A stretch of 64,000 bases of DNA, taken from the NCBI GenBank assembly GCA_963678705.1, contig OY783218.1:12472152-12536151 (forward strand), in the 5' to 3' direction. Within the stretch, counting starts at the first letter, position 1, and each line of letters starts with the position of its first letter. Below, piece by piece: positions 25,401-35,445 of this stretch. The position numbers and the translations under genes were made by a program. A model generated the notes under the pieces. The model worked only from the letters and a program-made list of their open reading frames with translations. It ran no database searches and was not told where the DNA came from. This DNA comes from Panorpa germanica (lineage: Eukaryota; Arthropoda; Insecta; Mecoptera; Panorpidae).

Positions 25401-28400
25401 ATTTCAGCTTTAATTAATATTTACGAATGATTTGTACATATTTTTATACAGGTTTTATATCACAGTTTAGAGACAGACTTATATGCAAATGTTTTATTAG
25501 ACAGAGAAACATTTTCAGTAAAGTTACTCATATGTTTTCCCTTTCTATCGTTAGTATTTCTATAGAAGTTTGTCTCTGTTCAATAAATAAAAGAATATTC
25601 AACAGATGGCAGCAGTAAATAAAATTAAATATGTTTTATACCGTAAAGGTAATGTACATAGTAAGTTTGACTATAGGGGCATTTTCAGAAAGTCAAAATT
25701 AAGATCATACTTCACAGGATCATTTCTGTAGTATGTCTTCACAATCTCTCTACTCAAATGTAGAGTTGATGCAGCCATGATGATGAGTTGAGGTGTTGTT
25801 TCCTGAGCGTGAGGCAGGCACTTGGGTTCCATTTTAGGAATTCAGTCGCCATCGATGACCGTTCAGCTGAAATCCTACGGATTTTAGTGATGGAAGCAAT
25901 ACTTTCTGAGTGGTATTTTTTTAATTATCTTTATTCAATCAAAACTTAATATTTATATGAAAAAGTCAAATATCTACCTAACCTAACTTTTTATAATCAT
26001 TATTTTTATTTATATGTTCTTATTACCCTTATATAGAAAATAAATCTAAAACCGAAAATAACAAGGCGTTTGTTATTGAATTACTACCCCCGCGAACGTT
26101 AAGGGTGTGTTTTTTTATTGTCGTTTGGGGATTTGAGGTGACAAATATTACTGTATACTTTCAATAACAACGTTTCGGCTATAAATAACGAAATATAGTT
26201 AAAATCAGTGTCGAATTTAGAGGCAAAACCACAAGTAACCTTACATTTTCTTTTAACGACACCAATGACTGAATAACTAGAAGTGAGCAACATTTTTCTT
26301 TGCGCCTAAGACCTCAAGCAACCTACTTATTAATATAATCGAGCTCCAAACTTTTATTATTCATAAACTATACGATTCTAGTAAACATTACTCTATTATT
26401 TCTTAATTAATTATAACATGAATAATTTTCTGATTCATAAATACAATTAACACTTAAGTGTCACTTAAGTAAGTAAGCAAACGCTTTTCCTAAACAATGC
26501 TTTTATAGAATTGAAATTTGAATGAGTACTTGAGATGAAAACAGCTGATACGGCAAATTTAAGAAGAAGAATAAGAAATAAGCAAACGGATTTCAAGTGG
26601 TGCGTGCGCATGACGCTTCTTTTGTGCATATATACGCTGGCTGTGTGCTGTATTATTCAGCAGGGTTTGCAAACAATTTTACATCCCTAATATTGAAAAA
26701 AACAATTAATTTTCTAGGAATCCATTATTTTCAAATTACTGAATCATAAAAATATATTCATGTTTAAACTAACAAAATTATATCCAGTGGCGGTGGTAAT
26801 TGGGAAGGTATTATCGATGTAAACAAAGGAATTCATTACAAATGCAGTTAGAAATTAAATAGTATGACCAACTTAAGAAATAAATTTAATCAAAGTAAAC
26901 ATATTATATCTGCATGGTTTTCATCATCTGTGTTCATCTGTAGGCATCTAGATTCTTGTGGAATGAAAACGAGGAGTATTATGTAATATGCACTTGAGTT
27001 GTGTTCAACTTCGCGGTATAGCATGATGTTGACGTCGGCGTCGCGGTTGTGACGTCAAGTGCTTTACGTCAAGCCTTCCACTATTTGCTCATTAGAATTT
27101 GTGAATTTTGTGTCTTAGAATTTTGTCCCGGAACATTTGTGATACACACTGATATTGATATATTAGTCAGAAATATTTGTATCCAAACGAAGGTGTTATG
27201 CAGGGGAAGAGGGTATAATTAGCGACTATAAAAAAAACCTTTCCTGAATTTCATTATTTCGAATAGTTCTAAAAATCTAGTAGTTTAATGTGTGTATGAC
27301 AGGTTTCTGAATGCAGCACCCCGCCAACTTCCAGCGTCAGTTATCGATTGCAGCCTCTTTAATGTGGACCACAGCAATCACTCGCGGAGCCTCGTCATCT
27401 GCTTTATTGCTTTCCGCTGATGCATACGAAGCTATTAAAATTATATGAATACTTGGTACCATATATGATATATCATATTCAATTTATTTTAATCTACGAG
27501 CTGTAGTGCATTTGCAGTTTCGAAAACCATATTTTAAAAAAATGTGTGATTGGTACTGATAAAATAAAATTTCTTGCTTGTGTTGTTAGCATTATTTTAT
27601 GTCTAAAAGAGCGCTTTTAAAGGTTATTTTCGTAGAGCTCTCACCGACGCTTACCCCTATTTTGTAACTCTTTCTTTGATATTAGTAATATTAATATTAG
27701 CAAATAAAATTGTAGTCAAAATGAACTGCGAATCTTTTGCAAAACAAATGATCTTAAAAATTTAAAGCAGAATATGTAGTAAACATTTAACGTGTTCTGT
27801 TTCACGCAAAAATAAATTGTTTCTTGTTCTAACAGTAGGAAATTTAGAGGCCCAAAAATGTGTCTTACTTGTCTATCGGTGAATCCGACACTGTGTGCGA
27901 CATTTAAATGTTTATGCGAGACTGTCCAGCGCCTGTCTGCCATCCCTGATTGTAGTACAATTTTTAATATAACAAACTTTTTAATTAAGTTAAACATGAG
28001 ATTCTAAAACTAAGTTTTACGTTCAAGCAGCGTGGAAATATAAATCGCAGAACAAGCGTTATTTCAATTAAATAAAATTCAAATAAAGTAAACGTTTTTT
28101 GGGTTTAAATTGCTACGTTACAGGGCGTCTCTGATAGAATTGAAACCGTAGCGTTGTAGTCCGTTAATTGATATTTACCGTTTACAAAACCCTCTAGCTG
28201 TCAAAGTGAAAGTACATCGAAGGGAGGGGGCGTAAATTGCACTAAATTTCCATCAATGCTTTATAAGTAAATACATATAAATGGTTGAGAATGTATGTAA
28301 ACAAATTTAGATTAAATCAAGTCCTAATACGGTGTATTATATAACGTAGGGGAGGTAGAAAATACACCCCCGTTCAAGGGTGGGAGGTGGTAGGTAAATA

Positions 28401-30090
28401 ATACAGGCTTAAGTCTTATACAATCTTGTATTTTCGTTTAAAGGTACTTTACGTTTTATGATATAAATCCATTTAATCCCAAGTTCTAGATTTGAGTCAC
28501 GGATTCGAGTAAAATAGGTTTTAGCACAGATTTTTGTATCTGAGGAATCGATAAAATGGAGCGCTACTTGAGATATTTAGAATATATTTATTAGAGAACC
28601 TTTCGAACCACAAATTGTCTACAGAATATTATGGACGAAGACTGGGCATGCAAAATTGCAGCTCGGTATGATATTAAATTAATTCTCTATTTCGTTGAAT
28701 ATTTTTTAAATAAAATAAATAGTTTAGGTAAGGTTAATAAAAACAGGTGCCTGCTTTCAGGCTTATTACAATCTCATTATGTAGTACATTACTGTTTAAT
28801 GTATTCACCTCATGCCCCACTTCATTAAACCATAATTAAAACATAAAATTATGTAATCAATTTTACAATAAATTCGTTGAGGTGATAAGGTGTTGGTAGA
28901 TAGAGACGTCTAGCGGTGCTATATTTAACTTTCACCACCTGTCACGATTTAACGCTGTTCAAATCCAACAGGTTGTATCATAGCATGATCTTGAGGGACT
29001 TGTACAACCCTAGGGATATAGGGAAAGTGTGGGAAGCATGATTTAGCAGTACTTTTACCAGAGATTTTAAAACTATGTATCGCGGTTACAAAAATGTGCA
29101 GTTTAACTCTTTATTATATATCTTCATCTTCAGTTTATTAGGAAATTGTTATAGTCCAAATCACGAGAGTTCGGCGGCGACTTATACTTAAAAGAGGTTA
29201 TAACAGCGGTATAAATCTATAATATGATAATGAATTTTATCTTATTTGTTTCTATAAACATTATAGAAAAATAAGTGAGTCAGTGCTTTTTAGTTATATC
29301 AGCAGTTTATACCCCACAACTTGTTTTAAGTATGAGTCGCCACCGAACTCTCGTAATTTGAACTATAATTAGTATAGAATGAATTGTAATTATTGAAGCC
29401 TCTATCGTTGAATCAGTGGTGTCGTAGTCTACCCCGAAAAATCGCGAAACTGCAAGTTACCTGCTTATAGAACAGCTTATAATGAAATTATGTTGATGAA
29501 ATTCAATATAACTTAAAAATAAGACAACTACAGTGAATTCTAACAAGCTTATTCAAATCTTAAAATAATATTTAGGTATTTAATTAAATTCGTAATATTG
29601 AAAAAAAAAATTATTTTTATGAAAATCCCAGGATCATATGTTGCAGTCCTTTGAAAACAATACTTTCTTGGTACTTCCTTATTACATTACTAAAAACTAA
29701 ATTTCATAAATATTTTAGAAAAAAAATTGTAAATTGTTTCTTAATTTATAACTCAAAGACACTGCAGTCTGATGTTATTAACATCACAGTTTATGGTTAT
29801 GCAAAGATATAATCACATAAACTTATAACATCCAAAGCGAGAAAAAATAGCGCTGAACTTGTGATCGAACCCGAAGGTACTTTGTCTACCGTCAAGCATC
29901 ATTACTCTCGATCACTATCGTTCTCATTCACGTTAAAACAAATGTTTCTGTCAAATTTGCAATTTATTTGGTTTGTAATTTTGATCAACAAAAAGGAAAA
30001 AAGAAAAAACACTCAAAAAAGAAAATAACAAAGCACTTACCCAAATAAACTCATTTTCATAAAATTTTGCACTTTCGAGTTCGACTTCAT
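19496..30090 (-). CDS. VGlut: Vesicular glutamate transporter (SLC17 family), complete
   Basis: Nine coding exons on the minus strand: 30090-30041, 24095-23807, 22939-22706, 22224-22031, 21961-21691, 21620-21435, 21352-21167, 19940-19755, 19672-19496. All are GT-AG and in phase, giving 590 residues. It loads glutamate into synaptic vesicles and has the major-facilitator fold of SLC17. Diagnostic stretches: TM1 with [12 protein letters not shown] (Arg100), [34 protein letters not shown] (Arg184 and Glu191), [29 protein letters not shown] (Arg321), [33 protein letters not shown] and [18 protein letters not shown]. The arginines and Glu needed in rat VGLUT2 are present. The TM2 His of mammals is replaced by Asp (VDSSFFWG). 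The acidic, Pro/Ser-rich cytosolic N-terminus (about 18-75) and the Gln/Glu-rich tail ending NDRTY are cytosolic. Introns 4-6 and 8 are only 69-82 bases. Exons 6, 7 and 8 are each exactly 186 bases. The first exon is the least certain part. Confidence 0.96.
19665..19754 (-). other. Last VGlut intron, retention would give another C-terminus
   Basis: Intron 8 (19754-19673, 82 bases, donor GTGAGA, pyrimidine-rich middle, acceptor TTAATAG). If it is kept, the frame stays open through the whole intron and ends at TAG 19667-19665. That replaces the 58-residue tail by about 29 hydrophobic, Leu/Phe/His-rich residues. The spliced form is preferred because exon 9 encodes a polar, protein-like tail. Confidence 0.5.
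22940..23806 (-). other. VGlut intron 2
   Basis: 867 bases between exons 2 and 3, phase 0, donor GTAAGT. It contains a degenerate inverted-repeat element (about 23435-23617). Mammalian relatives have extra residues at the luminal loop encoded here (between MAKNKIKHG and AIKYNWT), so a small skipped exon cannot be excluded, but the two known exons join in frame without one. Confidence 0.6.
23435..23617 (-). mobile_element. MITE-like element A, copy in VGlut intron 2
   Basis: Degenerate terminal inverted repeats (TTTGGCGGTGACTAATAC at left, inverse of GAATTCGGCGATGACTCATG at right). The interior, with GTGAGGCAGTGCTTTTTA, is closely similar to the copy at 29149-29368. No coding capacity. Confidence 0.7.
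25711..25778 (-). CDS. VGlut: Candidate alternative first coding exon of VGlut
   Basis: ATG at 25778 (context ATCATGG) opens [20 protein letters not shown], followed by PV and a donor GTATGA at 25710. The exon leaves two bases, which with the first base of exon 2 (24095) give Lys and run on in frame into [13 protein letters not shown], so it would yield a 596-residue protein. An in-frame ATG upstream (25832) would add 18 residues. No TATA box is visible nearby, and the frame continues past the donor to a stop, so this could also be an unrelated chance or repeat-derived frame. The distal exon at 30090 has better promoter support. Confidence 0.4.
27030..27071. promoter_or_regulatory. Cluster of three CRE-like sites in VGlut intron 1
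   Basis: Within 42 bases: TGACGTC (27030-27036), the full palindrome TGACGTCA (27050-27057) and TTACGTCA (27064-27071), inside a locally CpG-rich patch in otherwise AT-rich intron. Such sites bind CREB/ATF-type factors. Use here is inference. Confidence 0.45.
27300..27430. other. GC-richer island in VGlut intron 1
   Basis: About 130 bases of nearly balanced composition, with the palindrome TGTGGACCACA (27364-27374). A 45-codon plus-strand frame ([19 protein letters not shown]...) runs through it but resembles nothing known. A non-coding regulatory block is the likelier reading. Confidence 0.3.
29149..29368 (-). mobile_element. MITE-like element A, best copy (VGlut intron 1)
   Basis: 220 bp with terminal inverted repeats of about 43 bases and few mismatches: left TTATAGTCCAAATCACGAGA then GTTCGGCGGCGACTTATAC, right the inverse with AATTACGAGAGTTCGGTGG. 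The interior is shared with 23435-23617, and the end with 42624-42670. No open frame; a non-autonomous DNA element. Confidence 0.85.
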
Positions 30091-30196
30091 AATCGAGAGA
30101 AATTTAAACTATTTACAAAGAATTTTCACACATTTTTCTTTCACTTGTTAAAACCACTTGTCGAACATCGATTTCAGAATGTTATTTTCACACACT
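30041..30196 (-). promoter_or_regulatory. VGlut distal first exon: leader and two upstream frames
   Basis: From the predicted start site at 30196 the leader runs 106 bases to ATG 30090-30088. It holds two minimal upstream frames, each six codons plus stop: 30168-30148 (MFDKWF) and 30133-30113 (MCENSL). An in-frame stop shortly before 30090 fixes the start. The coding part encodes 16 residues, [16 protein letters not shown], and ends at a consensus donor GGTAAGT (30041/30040). The upstream frames could lower or tune translation. Confidence 0.6.
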
Positions 30197-30228
30197 GAGT
30201 CTATTTATTTTTTGCGTGTAAGTTTATA
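30194..30228 (-). promoter_or_regulatory. VGlut core promoter: TATA box and initiator
   Basis: On the minus strand TCTATAAACT places TATAAA at 30228-30223, and ACTCAGTGTG gives an arthropod initiator TCAGTG with its A at 30196. The TATA box thus starts at -32, the expected spacing. It sits directly before the leader and first coding exon of VGlut. Confidence 0.6.
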
Positions 30229-31662
30229 GATTGACGGTGAATATCAGAATGGTCTTGTCTAAGGGATGCAACCCCATGCTACGTCTCGTAGTACCGTAGT
30301 TTTATTTCCCCCACTTTTTACCACAATTAGATGTATGCTACCAGTTTGCGCATTGGGTGTTTGTAGAATCGAAAATATTGCGCGATGGAATCCTACAAGA
30401 AAATAAATTAACACGGAATTAATTAATATTTAATTAGTAGTGGTGATGCACATGCACTTGAAGTGGCGCTTTGTCTATATCTAGAACGGTTTTATTGACA
30501 GCGGTGTGTAAAATATTAGTGCTGCAGATTGTATAGAAGTTCAAAATACCTCCTTCCTGGCATTAAACTTGCTCTGGGTGGTCTGATACACGATCACTGA
30601 CATACTGTTTTAATAGTTCAAATATTGACATGCAAGCGGCGGTAGTTGTTGACACATTTCCTCCTCCTGCAGATAAAACCCGATAGAGATTCTCATGGAG
30701 CCTCGCAATAATCAATTAAAGAAATTCCAAGCTACATAAACAAATAGCATTACAGTGAGAATGTAGCGAAGGTGGTCTGCTGTGAGAGGGGAAGGAAGAA
30801 GGCAGCAAATTTAAATAAAATCAAAGTCCCATATCAAACAGAACCATAAACACAACTCTATTTGTAGCTCACAACATGAAAATAGCGTGGCTTTTAGAAT
30901 AGGGGGTGGTTTTAAAAGTCACCCCTTTTTAAAAATGAATACTACCCTATTGAATACATACTCGTGCAATAGAAACACATCAAGAAATCTAGAAACGAGA
31001 AAGCTACATGGCTAAAAACTCTCGATATATAAAAAGTAACAATGTGGTGAAATTGTATAGATATGTAATGTACCATGGCGAAGGGATGCACGGGGTGAAG
31101 GGGGTGAAACAGCCCTCAACAATAACTACAACGATGTGGGGACGGAAAAATAATGTGATACGATTTTTACTGTAGGCTTTTGTGAGATGTCTAATAAAAA
31201 GAAATGTCGTTGAAATTCATTAGAGATGGTAACAAATTCTTTGAATGAAGATTCATATTTTGTATTAATAATAACGAGGTCATTAGAAAATCTGATAAAA
31301 ATCTGCTTGGTGGTGCGATGATGCCAAATCAACCCCGTCTACTACTTTATGTTCCAGAAAATAAAACAGCCGCTCAGACGTACTCATTTTGACTCGGTTA
31401 AAACCATAAAGCAAAGATCGCTCTTGAGTAGGTCAGTGCTGTGGTAGTGTTTTGTAGCTGTTGGTAGTCGAAATAATCAAGTCAAGTAAAAGAATAATAA
31501 GTATTTATTTTATTTAACCCTGTTACGGTAGACATAATATTGAAATTTTATTATTCCTTAAAATAGCTGTAAATAATATTTGATATTTTGATATATAAAT
31601 ACATTAGCAGAGATTTATGAGCTGTAAGGTTGGTGACCTGTAAACTTGCCATATTTTGAATA

Positions 31663-31702
31663 TGCTATCTCTTTTAAGCTCTGTTGTATAAAAGAGATAG
31701 CA
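31663..31702. repeat. Perfect 14-bp hairpin
   Basis: TGCTATCTCTTTTA (31663-31676) pairs perfectly with TAAAAGAGATAGCA (31689-31702) across a 12-base loop. The right arm with part of the loop, TGTTGTATAAAAGAG, recurs near 62713, so it may be the end of a dispersed repeat. Confidence 0.8.
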
Positions 31703-34700
31703 ACTAGCGGTTGTGATGTCACATGCAGTTGGAATATTGTACAACGTTTAAGGAGAAAAAATGGCTTTTTTAATTGTTAATATCTCTAGAAATATAAGGA
31801 GTTATTCCAAAATAATTGGACATTTTAGGTTCTAGTAACCAACTTCATCAATATGTAGTGCTGGCAACTTATGGGAAACGATTTCTATAAAATAAATTCC
31901 CGTTTCTTTTTGAAAATACCACGTATATACAATTACATAAGTACACATTTTTTTAATACAGTATATGAGGATTGTTGCATATACTAATATTTGAAAACGA
32001 TCTGCATATATATTAAGAACTGCGCAAATAGAAATCACAATCCCCTCCCCCACAGCTTCCCCGGTATTCGTTTAACATCCTCGGTTTACAAACATTCATC
32101 TTTATTACAAACAATGAGGCAAAACTAAAAAATTAAGTGAAAAGACCACAGCGCAGCGTTGGCCTAAAACGAATGATTACATGTTGATATAATGAAACTT
32201 TATACAGGGATAGAAGAGGGGTGAGGGGTGAGGGGTGGTTGGTAGATGGGAGTATTTTGTAGTTCAAATAAATTTTAATCAAAAATTCAATGCAGTACTT
32301 AAATTGTGGACAAACATAAAACAAATACAAGTGCTAAATGAGTTTATATATCCAACCACACCAAAAGGGTAGTTGCCGAAGGGATGATTTACTCAATATG
32401 GAGGAGGTTATTGAGATATGAGACAGTGATATCCAACATGTGGTTCAATCGTAGATTAAATGAAATTCTAGTGAATATGATTATGTTCTGCAATGTATTA
32501 AAAATATGAAAAGTCGCGCCTGGTATACAGGCAACTAAAATAACACCAATAAGATTAATAAGCTATTATTTTCAAACGATTAATGTTCCAAACGAGTAGT
32601 TAACGCTTCTTGTTTTATCTTGACCATCACTGTTACAAATGAACTGCAGTAGGGTGTAATGTATCACAGAGAAGTGAAATGACTTTATAGTAAATGAGAG
32701 AGAGAGAGCTCTTAAAATGGAAAGTCGACACAAAATGTTGTTTACTCACATTTAGGTTATGACTGTAACAAAATTAAATGCGTCAACTTTTTGTGTTTTA
32801 CATAACAATTTTATTATTATGCAATTTGCTAAAAATATCGTTAAATTTTTGTTATTCTTATTTTATATACTTAGACTAGTACAATATTCTTTTATATCTT
32901 TATTATTTCACATAACGTAAATGTAATATAGTTACATTTGGATTTAGATAATACTAAATTAAAACTTAGCAACGTTGCTTAATTTTAGAATTTTGATTAA
33001 GGATCTTTTTAGAGGATTAGATTAGGTCCCATATTCCTGAACCTCCCGAGCAATGATTGTAATCGAACAAATATGATTTATATGAGTGAAACATTTTACG
33101 AATCACTTTTAAAACAGTATTTCTATACTATAGTAACAATTAATAATAAAGTTCAGAAATACTCTTATAAAAGATCTCATCTGGTCTGATAAGAGGCAAA
33201 GACTATAATATCTATAATCTGAAAACTAACGTTGAATCTGATTGATGAACTGATCTGATGTAATACAGTCTTAACACTTTAAAATCAAAAATTTGTAAAT
33301 AAATTTGCAAGCATAAATGATGATACTAATCTGAATAACTTCATCAACGCCGACGCAAGATTAGACACAGCGCTTTCGTCACTTCAGCCGTCGAATAAAG
33401 GACGAACCTACAAATTTCATAGCCCGTAATAGTGTCTAGGCAACGACAAAAATTTAGATAAGGTAACATTAAAAATAATGAATAATGTACGATGGTTTAT
33501 CTTCTTTCCTCATCCTCAGATATTCCAACAGTTCAATTAAATTGACCAGAACTCTTTTTAAAATAATCTCGTCATATATCTCCAGCTTTATTTACCATTT
33601 TCGTTCTATTAACACCCCTTAGATAGAGAGCCGAGATTTGATTCACTTATCTGAACCATTCATGGAGCATGGAGCAGCTTGACTCATTTCCCAGAGCTTC
33701 TTTCATCTCTGCTTCGATACAGATACGAGTGATCCTTTATCTCGGCTTGGCATCTACGTCCACGTCATCAAATGACGGCTTAACGGTTAGCCGTAAAGGT
33801 TAAAGGTTACAGGGATTGTAGATCCTTTCTACTTCAGTCCACCTCATTTCCGGTGGATACTTCCATTCAACTACTCGTAGAAAGCCCGATGGACAATAGA
33901 TGGTGTTGGTATATATTACACATTATAGATAATAGTCACGGTGACAATACAAACATCGTTGCGTTGCCATTATCATTAGAGAAGGATAGCGTTTATAGGA
34001 AATGAATTGGTTAAAGAGAGATAAAAAATAAGTAATTTGCGTTTTGCATGGAAAGGGATTATAAGAGTTTTTTTTAGTGCGGATGAATGTAGGCACTGGT
34101 AAAAGCAATTCGCAGCAGAATTGGATAAAATTGAAATATGGTTATTATAGATTATTATATTAATTATTAAGATTGTTACCATCTTCAATAAGAAATATAT
34201 GCCTGTCATAAGACAGATATTAATTTTTACGTATAACAGTTGTAATCACTTGCATCCCTTATAAGAAACAACCCTATTACTTAAATTCAATTATCATCGA
34301 TAGTTACAAATCGAATCATATCATAAAACTACTGGAGTGTAAGACGAAAACAACCCGACCGTGTGATGGAATTAATTGTAGCTGGAAAATTCAATTTACT
34401 AATCGATCTATTAACCTGGAAGAAACTTAATCAATGATGAAATAAGTAAATTATATGATAAATAAATTTAAAATAATTTTTATCTGGTATGTCTTTTTCT
34501 ATTTATATCATTAAGAATACAAAAGCTAAATGACTAAGAGTCATTTTCAACAATTCTTATCAGAGTTTTAAGCTCATAAAGCTCTTAAACTTGAAGTGTA
34601 TAAAAACTATCAACATCACAAATACAAAAACCGTTACAAAATCTTTTATCTAAATAAGATCTCTTTGAATAATTTACCCATGGTGCTCTGGTCGTTTTCT

Positions 34701-35264
34701 TTGTCATTTTACGAAGTTAAAACAATTTACTTTTATCTCTATCATCAAATTAACACATCCATATCGGAATATTGTTACAGCTTAAGGATTGTCTATTTGT
34801 GTATTGTGTTACTTGAAAACGCTGCACTTGTATACTGGTACGGCGTATATTAGATGTACAGTGAATTTGAAAGATTTATTTTATTTCTGAATAAAAGTAA
34901 AGAAAGTGTTAAGAAAACATGGACGAAATTAAAATCTTTGTTTAAAAGAAAAGTATTTAAGTACAGGGTGTTTCTTAATTCAGATCATTAAAAACTACAA
35001 TTACAATCAATTTACAATGTCATTTTCATCTCTTTAATTATAAAATATGACAGAGCTATTGATCATCATTTGGCTATCTTTGTCATTGCTGTAAAATAAG
35101 AGAAGTGTAAAAGAGATACAGAATTAAAAGTCGCAGCGATGGCAGCTGTTGTGACAACCCATCAAGTTTACATATAATGTCGTGATGTAAAACGAAAAGT
35201 AAATAAGATTACTCAATTTTTGAATATTTAGTAAAATGAAAACGTAAATATACGTAAATATTAA

Positions 35265-35325
35265 TAAACTAATATTTTAATAAGGAATTAAAAATCGACC
35301 CCTAAAAAATCAGTTCACAACCCAA
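35265..35325. repeat. End fragment of the 11179-11522 type element
   Basis: About 45 bases ending TCAGTTCACAACCCAATT match the right end of the element at 11179-11522 (TGAGTTCACAAGCCTATT), with the preceding AAAAATCGACCCCTAAAAAA also shared with changes. A matching left end was not found. Confidence 0.45.
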
Positions 35326-35410
35326 TTGTGTACATATTTTTATCTAAAACGCTATAAAATTGAACTATGTATTGTCCATGGAGACATCAGCCATATAAAC
35401 ACAAGTTATG

Positions 35411-35445
35411 CTGTGTTTTCGGGTTCGATTCTCGGGGCAGGTTTA
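35411..35445 (+). repeat. tRNA-like box B, possible SINE head
   Basis: CGGGTTCGATTCTCGGGGCA is a close match to a tRNA internal promoter box B as found at the head of tRNA-derived SINEs. A matching box A and cloverleaf could not be drawn with confidence, so this is not called a tRNA gene. Confidence 0.3.

Larger units (their letters stand above)
24096..30040 (-). other. VGlut intron 1 (5.9 kb)
   Basis: Separates the distal first exon from exon 2. It holds the alternative first exon candidate (25778-25711), a cluster of CRE-like sites (27030-27071), a GC-richer block at about 27300-27430, an inverted-repeat element (29149-29368), and a 17-base sequence AAATTGCAGCTCGGTAT present twice (25258-25274 and 28653-28669). 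The open frames here (24963-25193, 28631-28828, 27716-27997) have no recognisable domains. Confidence 0.6.

Noticed and set aside
29850..29890. Minus-strand GGGTTCGATCAC as a tRNA box B
   Set aside because: The flanks do not form a TpsiC arm within a cloverleaf and no box A lies at the right distance.
35411..35445. A possible tRNA gene
   Set aside because: Only a box B match; no box A or acceptor stem could be paired. Kept only as a possible SINE head.
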